DNA of 11,544 bases from JBCBSS01 sp039819065 (lineage in GTDB: Bacteria > Bacteroidota > Bacteroidia > Cytophagales > Cyclobacteriaceae): NCBI GenBank assembly GCA_039819065.1, contig JBCBSS010000196.1, forward strand, positions 1 to 11,544. The letters are read 5' to 3'. Made by a program: the position numbers and the translations under genes. This document shows, piece by piece, positions 6,765 through 11,544 of the stretch. The notes beneath the pieces are model-generated. The model was not told the origin of the DNA. It searched no databases and worked only from the letters and a program-made list of their open reading frames with translations. The stretch's first letter is position 1. Each line of letters starts with the position of its first letter.

Positions 6765-7799
6765 ATGGCTGACCCAAAAAAAGTCTGTATTTTATCCATT
6801 GATGGTGGTGGAATACGTGGCATACTACCCGGAGTAATTCTAAACGCGCTTGAAGAGAAACTAAGAGCTAAGAAAGGCGATGACGCGCGTATCGCCCATT
6901 ACTTTGATCTGATAGCTGGCACTAGCACAGGAGGCATACTAAGCTGTGCTTATCTGATGCCAGACGACAATGGTAATCCTAAATTTACTGCAGCTGAAGC
7001 TGTAGACTTATATCTAAAGCGAGGTGGTGATATATTCAATGTTTCGTTCAAAAAGAAAATCTTGAGTGTGGCTGGAGTGACGGATGAGAAATACGATGAG
7101 CGCGAATTAGAAAAGGCGCTAAAAGATAACTTTGAAGACAAGTGGCTGAGTGAGTTGTTGAAACCTTGTCTAATCACATCTTATGACATTGAAGGGCGAG
7201 ATGCCTTCTTTTTAAGACAGCATAAGACGGATAATGATGATCATAACTTTCTGATAAGGGATGTTGCACGCGCTACATCAGCAGCACCAACCTATTTTGA
7301 GGCGTCTCACATCAAAAGCAAAGCTGGGAATGAATATCCACTGGTCGATGGCGGCGTTTTTGCCAACAATCCAGCCATGTGCGCCTACTCGGAAGCCCGG
7401 ACCATGACATTCGAAGGGAAAACCGATTATCCTTGTGTTGAAGATATGATGTTCGTTAGTGTGGGCACGGGCGGCGTAAAAGAACCTTATATGTTCGATT
7501 CGGCCAAAGACTGGGGCATGTTGCAGTGGATACAACCGGTTATTGATATCATGATGTCGGGTAATTCAGAAACGGTACGGCATCAACTTAAACAGATTTA
7601 TGGTACGCTCGAAGGTGAAGACAGCCGTGATTACCACAGATTAGAACCTTCGCTTGGTGGTGCTAAATCGAATATGGATGATGCCAGTGACAAAAACCTC
7701 AAAGCACTGGAAAATGCCGGCTTATCGTTTGTAGAAGACCCTCGCAATAGCGAAGAGTTAGACGCTATCGTCGAGAAGCTGATCCGATACAACGGCTGA
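6765..7799 (+). CDS. Patatin-like phospholipase
   Basis: This serine lipid acyl hydrolase has the patatin Ser-Asp dyad. The 344-aa product has no signal peptide or membrane helix, so it is cytoplasmic. The oxyanion-hole loop DGGGIRG lies at 13-19, the nucleophile elbow GTSTG at 52-56 with Ser54, and the catalytic Asp195 in VDGGVFANNP at 194-203. SAAPTYFEA at 172-180 and FVSVGTGG at 230-237 are also typical of the family. The catalytic set is complete, so it should hydrolyse acyl chains from phospholipids or related lipids. The C-terminal part (about 240-344) has no recognised extra domain. It has its own 116-nt upstream gap and no Shine-Dalgarno sequence, and is convergent with the next gene with only 8 nt between stops. 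Patatins also serve as CBASS effectors (CapV), but no cyclase or other CBASS gene is present, so a housekeeping or stress lipid role is as likely. Confidence 0.93.
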   Translation: MADPKKVCILSIDGGGIRGILPGVILNALEEKLRAKKGDDARIAHYFDLIAGTSTGGILSCAYLMPDDNGNPKFTAAEAVDLYLKRGGDIFNVSFKKKILSVAGVTDEKYDERELEKALKDNFEDKWLSELLKPCLITSYDIEGRDAFFLRQHKTDNDDHNFLIRDVARATSAAPTYFEASHIKSKAGNEYPLVDGGVFANNPAMCAYSEARTMTFEGKTDYPCVEDMMFVSVGTGGVKEPYMFDSAKDWGMLQWIQPVIDIMMSGNSETVRHQLKQIYGTLEGEDSRDYHRLEPSLGGAKSNMDDASDKNLKALENAGLSFVEDPRNSEELDAIVEKLIRYNG

Positions 7800-7807
7800 T
7801 TTTAATA

Positions 7808-8383
7808 TTATTCCTGTTTGGTGCAAAAGATTTTCCAGGTAGGGTAGACGATGGTCTCGGCTAAATCTACCCATTCACCTGCCCAATCAAATCCCTCATC
7901 AGAGATATTGGAGAAAGTGAGGCGAAAATAGCCATCCGCACCATTTGGTGCTTTTTGATCTCTGTACAGAACGATATTCCCTTTTTCGTTCTTATTACCT
8001 TCCCAACTCGATAGCACCGGAGTGGCAAAGGCTGAAGAATAATAGTGTACATACCATTTGCTGCTATCGGCGTTGTATTGCCTTATACTACCAGAATGCT
8101 TACCGTCCGCCTTTAGCGTTTCATCTTGCACCGCTTTACCATCCATGATGTACTTAAAGACCCATTGCATATTTACCGTGTCAGCCCATTCTGATTGACT
8201 AATTCTAGCTACGGACAGACAATTACTCTTACCAATCAATGGAGCAAAGTGACCGGTAGGGGCAGGTGCTTCAGGGTTTAATTGACCATAAGGATGTTCT
8301 TTTGAAGGTTCGTAATTGAATGACTGTGGATAAGCAACATAAGTCAAGCATAAAAAACCGAATAGTAAGTAGATTTTCTTCAT
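7808..8383 (-). CDS. Secreted lipocalin-like protein (DUF1579-type resemblance)
   Basis: The 191-aa product starts at the ATG 8381-8383 (MKKIYLLFGF...); an in-frame TTG 15 bases upstream would only add MTKKL before the signal peptide. The signal runs to about residue 20 (AYPQ before SFN). The mature part shows alternating beta strands: FAPLIGKSNCLSV at 46-58, MQWVFKYIMDGKAVQDET at 72-89, SGSIRQYNADSSKWYVHYYSS at 97-117, GNIVLYRDQKAPNG at 135-148, YFRLTFSNISDEGFDWAGEW at 152-171 and ETIVYPTWKIFCTK at 176-189. The LIGKxxC opening, the GxAVQDE strand and the repeated 'tryptophan plus acidic' strand ends fit lipocalin-like DUF1579-type proteins, which are thought to bind small hydrophobic ligands; the ligand is unknown. 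Two Cys (55, 187) near the ends could form a disulfide. It is last in the minus-strand group but separated from the LytTR gene by 236 nt that hold palindromes, so it probably has its own promoter. Confidence 0.85.
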   Translation of the reverse strand: MKKIYLLFGFLCLTYVAYPQSFNYEPSKEHPYGQLNPEAPAPTGHFAPLIGKSNCLSVARISQSEWADTVNMQWVFKYIMDGKAVQDETLKADGKHSGSIRQYNADSSKWYVHYYSSAFATPVLSSWEGNKNEKGNIVLYRDQKAPNGADGYFRLTFSNISDEGFDWAGEWVDLAETIVYPTWKIFCTKQE

Positions 8384-8405
8384 GAGCTTTTTGGTCAATG
8401 AAACG

Positions 8406-8435
8406 GAAGAATCTTCGAAAGCACCAGCCTGGTGC
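8406..8435. promoter_or_regulatory. Two adjacent short palindromes upstream of the lipocalin-like gene
   Basis: GAAGA-A-TCTTC (8406-8416) and GCACCAG-C-CTGGTGC (8421-8435) are both perfect odd-length palindromes, 4 nt apart. They begin 23 nt upstream of the start codon at 8383. Single-base centres suit a dimeric DNA-binding protein better than an RNA hairpin. As RNA, the second could fold with a 5-nt loop, but no long T run follows on the minus strand. Candidate operator; the regulator is unknown. Confidence 0.45.
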
Positions 8436-8497
8436 AGGGAATGAACTGGTTTTTGCAGGGAGTTAGTGTTGAGTGTATTGTGTCGTATAAGTTGCCG

Positions 8498-8582
8498 TTA
8501 TTTTTATTCAAGACAAGGCAAAAAATATGAGCATAGCTGTAGCTACGTAATTATTTTTTAATGAAGTATTGGATAAAAAGAA
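8498..8582. repeat. Long imperfect palindrome, candidate dispersed repeat or MITE-like element
   Basis: Three nested paired segments share almost the same centre (8539-8540). The outer arms 8498-8514 and 8566-8582 have 14 Watson-Crick pairs and one G-T out of 17. The middle arms are AAAAAATA (8520-8527) and TATTTTTT (8552-8559), perfect. The apex is TAGCT/AGCTA (8534-8538 and 8541-8545). The element fills the spacer between the LytTR stop and the lipocalin-like gene. It encodes nothing and has no transposase. Part of its right arm (8559-8575) recurs with one mismatch at 8-24. Its shape resembles intergenic palindromic repeats; whether it is multicopy cannot be seen here. Confidence 0.6.
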
Positions 8583-8619
8583 TAATACTTGGTATGACTA
8601 AAATATGCTTGACTTAACA

Positions 8620-9486
8620 CTAAATTGAAGCTTCTTTCAACCGTTTCTTGAGTGATTGTGCCCCCGCTTTGGAAATGGGCAATTCTGAGGTGTCAAGCAA
8701 CTTAATGGTAGAAGATTCAAGGTTGATTTGATCGACAAAATCAAGATTAAGCAATGCCCCTCTATGCACACGAACAAAACGATGAGGAGCCAGCTCTTTC
8801 TCTAAAGCCTTCAGGCTCTTGCGCAATGTGAATATCTGGTTTTGGGCGTGTACGCGAACGCAGTAATCATCGGCCTGTATCCATGATATTTCACTCAGAG
8901 CCACTTTATTGATTCTATTACCAGTCTTGATATGAAGATGTGGCTCATCCGTAGAACGCAATGCTTTTTCGAGGTGAGCGCTCGACTCTTTCAGGCTCTG
9001 AATCTCACTGGATTGTGCCACAATCTTGCCTTCCTTCAGTTGATTGCGGATAATTAGAACAATTGTACCGGAGGCGAGCGAGAATACCAGGCCTTTTTGG
9101 AATATATTGAAAATGAAAACTTCGGAAACAACCGACCACTGAAAGGGCTCTGATTCTAAAAGGATACTGACAATAGAGGCAAAGAAGATCGCCACCGCCG
9201 AAAAGCCTAAAATGCTGACCATCAAAAGGCTAAGGGTATTGAACTCCGTAGAATGGTGGTAACGGGCTAAAACCTTTCTAGCTAAATGAGCGAACGGAAA
9301 CATCACCAAAGCCCATATTGCCCATTTGACCAGGTGGTTTTTGATCAATAGCCAAAGGCTGATGGTTTTACCTTCAGCAGCCAGAATGAACGTATCGACA
9401 TAATATTTCTGTTGCAGCGCGTCGAATACGATAATGGCTAGGATAAAGCCGATAAAATATACAGTATATCGCTGGGTGCGCTTCAT
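8620..9486 (-). CDS. Membrane-anchored LytTR-family transcriptional regulator
   Basis: The 288-aa protein has four hydrophobic helices (about 8-24, 53-70, 86-110 and 125-147), a coiled linker (about 150-178) and a C-terminal LytTR DNA-binding domain (about 184-285). Domain marks are HIKTGNRINKVALSEISWIQADDYCVRVH at 185-213, TLRKSLKALEKEL at 220-232 and FVRVHRGALLNLDFV at 237-251, the usual LytTR signature ending. LytTR domains bind DNA by a beta-fold rather than helix-turn-helix. Most LytTR regulators carry a receiver domain; this one has a membrane domain instead, a form common in Bacteroidota, so it probably senses directly and is not phosphorylated by a kinase. The start at 9484-9486 is 16 nt after the stop of the secreted protein gene at 9503, so the two are probably co-transcribed and may form a sensor and regulator pair. 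Targets are unknown; the gene's own operon and the lipocalin-like gene are candidates. Confidence 0.9.
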   Translation of the reverse strand: MKRTQRYTVYFIGFILAIIVFDALQQKYYVDTFILAAEGKTISLWLLIKNHLVKWAIWALVMFPFAHLARKVLARYHHSTEFNTLSLLMVSILGFSAVAIFFASIVSILLESEPFQWSVVSEVFIFNIFQKGLVFSLASGTIVLIIRNQLKEGKIVAQSSEIQSLKESSAHLEKALRSTDEPHLHIKTGNRINKVALSEISWIQADDYCVRVHAQNQIFTLRKSLKALEKELAPHRFVRVHRGALLNLDFVDQINLESSTIKLLDTSELPISKAGAQSLKKRLKEASI

Positions 9487-9502
9487 CGAATTACATGTTA
9501 GG

Positions 9503-10408
9503 TTATTCCAAGGTTATGCTGTCCACCCAACCGATAAACCTGCGGTTATCGCCATTAGACCATTCATACAAAGACTTAGGGACGCCTTGTAGTGGGGCGG
9601 TCAACACCAACCACCATTGTTTATTGCCGACCACTTTCTCATCTAAAACCAGCACTGCCACCTTTTCTTTAATGCTGAGCAATGCTACCTCTTCAACTTT
9701 TCTGAGTATTTCCCGGACTTCCTTATTTCTCTCTCTGAAGTAGGGAGAGGTGCCTCGGAAATCTACTCTGGAAGCATACAGCGAAGTGTTTTTGATATGT
9801 CCTTGCTTAAGGGACGAGAAATCGGGTACTCCCTTTAGTACCTGAGGACCGTCCTCAGGATCAACGAATATTGACTCTATCCTGCCAATAATGGAAATAG
9901 ACTCCACAAAGTCCACTTGATGGTGAACAGCCACAGCATGCTTTTCTATTCTAGAGGTATATGAATCACAACAGGGCTGCCACAATGTACTGAGCGTAGT
10001 TGTCTTTTTGTGTTGATTAATTTGCAGTAACCTGCCTCTCAAAGTACCATACAGCTTGAGTGTATGACCTTCCTTAAAAAAGACTTTGGTGTCTCGTAAT
10101 CCATTCACTCCGGCCGGGCCAGAATAAACCATGTCTTCGTCTCCGTCAAAATCAAGGTCTAGGAAAACTATACCAGCCGAATCTAGCGGAAAGTAGCTGT
10201 CTTTTCCATCAGAAGTAGATCCTTCCAGAAATGCAATGTTGATATCAGGAGGTAGGAGGCTTAACTTCTCGCTGAGTTCATCATCGGAAAGCTTGGGTAT
10301 ACCAGTACTTGGCTCAACTGGAAGGCTGAGTAAGACTTTACTCATTTGGCCAAAGGCCATTGCATTACAATAGCATATTACCAAGAGACTAAGTGTGATT
10401 TTTAGCAT
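9503..10408 (-). CDS. Secreted protein with DxDxDGDxD loop and C-terminal SH3-like module
   Basis: I chose the ATG at 10406-10408 (301 aa); an in-frame TTG 15 bases upstream would only lengthen the N-terminus before the signal. Residues 1-20 are a signal peptide (core LSLLVICYCNAMAF, then GQM). D84-L-D86-F-D88-G-D90-E-D92 is a calcium-binding-like loop as found in FG-GAP/VCBS proteins, framed by IVFLDLDFDGDEDMVYSG. A middle beta-rich part contains a CC pair (146-147). Residues about 246-301, with KEKVAVLV, KQWWLVLTAP and FIGWVDSITLE, look like a bacterial SH3-like module. The whole could be a periplasmic or surface protein that binds cell-wall or surface ligands. It is the first gene of a likely two-gene unit with the LytTR regulator (16-nt gap). 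I do not recognise a named family for the full length; the calcium and SH3 calls are from motifs. Confidence 0.8.
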   Translation of the reverse strand: MLKITLSLLVICYCNAMAFGQMSKVLLSLPVEPSTGIPKLSDDELSEKLSLLPPDINIAFLEGSTSDGKDSYFPLDSAGIVFLDLDFDGDEDMVYSGPAGVNGLRDTKVFFKEGHTLKLYGTLRGRLLQINQHKKTTTLSTLWQPCCDSYTSRIEKHAVAVHHQVDFVESISIIGRIESIFVDPEDGPQVLKGVPDFSSLKQGHIKNTSLYASRVDFRGTSPYFRERNKEVREILRKVEEVALLSIKEKVAVLVLDEKVVGNKQWWLVLTAPLQGVPKSLYEWSNGDNRRFIGWVDSITLE

Positions 10409-10506
10409 GTTTGAATTTATCAATTCATAGCTAAAGAAAAAACAGTATTTGAAATCAGGTGCTGATCAGAATCGCTAAAGTGTATGTCTGAGGTTTCTTG
10501 CCGTCT

Positions 10507-11391
10507 TTAACGACACTCATTATGGTCATGCAATACAAAATACCTGGTGCCGTTCAGAGTAGTTTTCTTATTCTGGTAGGCCAGCGTATAGGTTGACTTT
10601 TTTCCATTGTTGTAGGATAATTCTAACGTGCTATTGCCTGCCGCATCCCAACCGATCTTCCAATTGCCTTGTCCTTGGTCTTTGCCATGTGATCCGGCAA
10701 AACCTCCGCCTGTATCGACAGACATACTGCTAGATGAATAGTATGAGAATTGGCCATTAGAGCAAAGTAAAATTTCTCTTCTAGTATCATAACTGCTATA
10801 GGTGCTGTAGCCACCGTATGAAGACCCGCTGCTATAGTTGGAATTCATATACACAAGTTTTGCACCGTTGAACCAGTCTTTCCATTCTTTGCTTTTCTCT
10901 GGTTCTTTAGGTGTTCTGAATTGCAAGCTAGAAGCCACTTGCTCCGCCCATTGTTTGTACTTGCTAGAGTAATTGGATACATCAGTGGCCGCTACTACCG
11001 TCACTCCATATCCAAAAGGATTGACTACACCTAAGATATAAGCTTTAGCGGGTGTACCTTCTATAGTTCCTGAAAATTCTCCACCAATGCCTTCGGCGCC
11101 AAATTTGGATAAAGCACTGCTCAGGTTAAGATATATGTTATCTTCTGCCACACCTTTCTTGGCCTCTCTTTCCAGTTCACCGATGGATTTGGATTCATGT
11201 GGTATTAAGGCAATAAAACCAGCATGGTTGTATGAAGCAATCATAAACGCGCCTTCTGTTTCCTGCCCTTGCCAACCTTGAGGAATGGTGAATTTAACAC
11301 CGAGGTACAGGTAATCAACTGTGCCGGTCTTCTGACCAAAAGAATGCATGGTTAGTAGAACGAAGATGATGGTGGTGGGAAGTTTGAACAT
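10507..11391 (-). CDS. Secreted two-module protein of unknown function
   Basis: The 294-aa product has a signal peptide (MFKLPTTIIFVLLTMHSFGQ, about 1-20). Residues about 28-158 start with YLGVKFTIPQGWQGQETEGAFMIASYN, the opening of a small alpha-beta module similar to PsbP or DUF1795-type domains. A linker rich in Lys, Glu and Trp (160-172) is followed by WFNGAKLVYMNS, a Ser/Tyr/Gly-rich stretch (183-200) and a beta-rich C-terminal module: REILLCSNGQFSYYSSSS at 205-222, GNWKIGW at 242-248, STLELSYNNGKKSTYTLAYQ at 254-273 and LNGTRYFVL at 279-287. The LCSNGxFxY and LNGxRYF pattern recurs in secreted Bacteroidota proteins of unknown role; it resembles a lipocalin-like barrel. The start at 11389-11391 gives a good signal peptide. 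The gap of 98 nt to the next gene leaves operon membership open. Function is unknown. Confidence 0.82.
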   Translation of the reverse strand: MFKLPTTIIFVLLTMHSFGQKTGTVDYLYLGVKFTIPQGWQGQETEGAFMIASYNHAGFIALIPHESKSIGELEREAKKGVAEDNIYLNLSSALSKFGAEGIGGEFSGTIEGTPAKAYILGVVNPFGYGVTVVAATDVSNYSSKYKQWAEQVASSLQFRTPKEPEKSKEWKDWFNGAKLVYMNSNYSSGSSYGGYSTYSSYDTRREILLCSNGQFSYYSSSSMSVDTGGGFAGSHGKDQGQGNWKIGWDAAGNSTLELSYNNGKKSTYTLAYQNKKTTLNGTRYFVLHDHNECR

Positions 11392-11544
11392 CGCCTTTTT
11401 ATAATGAATATACGGGAATTAAGGATGTTCTTCAAATAGTAAATCTCACTTGGAAATAGCTAGATAATATAATCGAGAAAACACCAATTCATAGTAACAT
11501 ACCAAATTGAAATTAGAAGTGTCATTATTAATAAATACTTTCTC
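11392..11544. other. Upstream region of the right-end gene
   Basis: This AT-rich 153-bp stretch at the right edge has no coding sequence I can support. It should carry the promoter of the leftward gene starting at 11391. On the minus strand a TActaTTTG stretch at about 11433-11441 has three rather than two bases between TA and TTTG, so it is only a near match to the -7 consensus. Confidence 0.4.

Noticed and set aside
7278..7535. Minus-strand frame opposite patatin
   Set aside because: Antisense shadow lying across the catalytic-Asp region; composition is that expected from the patatin codons read backwards.
6765..7799. Patatin as a CBASS (CapV) effector
   Set aside because: No CD-NTase, ubiquitin-like Cap proteins, HORMA or other defence genes occur within the window on either side; neighbours are a sensor kinase and a secreted protein.
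7800..7807. Shared bidirectional terminator between patatin and the lipocalin-like gene
   Set aside because: The gap is only 8 nt and shows no hairpin; any terminator would have to lie inside one of the genes, and I saw none.
5317..9486. Histidine kinase and LytTR protein as a two-component pair
   Set aside because: The LytTR protein has no receiver domain to accept a phosphate, and the genes are on opposite strands with two genes between them.
9495..9743. Plus-strand frame opposite the secreted protein with the SH3-like end
   Set aside because: Antisense shadow, Ser/Thr/Leu-rich with no recognisable feature, and overlaps the strongly supported minus-strand gene.

Overview
The window looks like chromosomal DNA from a member of the Bacteroidota, most likely a Cytophagales-type marine or soil bacterium. 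The reasons are a large alpha-2-macroglobulin-family protein of the type common in this phylum, several secreted proteins whose signal peptides end in ...AQ or ...GQ, a stand-alone membrane LytTR regulator, almost no Shine-Dalgarno sequences before the ATGs, and a TAnnTTTG-like promoter element. Genus placement is inference. There is no rRNA, tRNA, transposase, integrase, CRISPR array or phage gene.

Layout. Bases 1-1972 hold two minus-strand genes: deoD (purine nucleoside phosphorylase), a probable intrinsic terminator, then the first 358 codons of an alpha-2-macroglobulin-family protein that runs off the left edge. A 201-bp divergent spacer follows. Bases 2174-7799 are all plus strand: a coupled pair of secreted proteins of unknown function overlapping by 4 nt (2174-3777), a 12-helix MFS transporter, an orphan sensor histidine kinase with a six-helix membrane domain, and a cytoplasmic patatin-like phospholipase. 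Bases 7808-11391 are all minus strand. Read in their own direction they are a two-module secreted protein, a secreted protein with a DxDxDGDxD loop and an SH3-like C-terminus, a membrane-anchored LytTR transcription factor 16 nt behind it (probable operon), and a secreted lipocalin-like protein convergent with patatin (8-nt gap).

How the genes fit together. Most of the window is housekeeping or accessory envelope biology: nucleoside salvage, envelope or periplasmic proteins, two independent membrane sensors and a lipase. The histidine kinase has no response regulator beside it. The LytTR protein has no kinase and probably senses through its own membrane segment or through its secreted partner. 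Patatin has no cyclic-nucleotide synthase or other defence gene nearby, so it is not called as a defence effector.

The most distinctive non-coding structure is an imperfect hairpin of about 85 nt at 8498-8582 between the LytTR and lipocalin-like genes. It shares a 16-of-17-base match with a perfect 21-bp inverted repeat at the extreme left edge of the window, which lies inside the alpha-2-macroglobulin-family reading frame. I see no complete, clearly new multigene system. The best candidates for new biology are the coupled secreted pair at 2174-3777, the secreted protein plus LytTR unit at 8620-10408, and the palindromic repeat.
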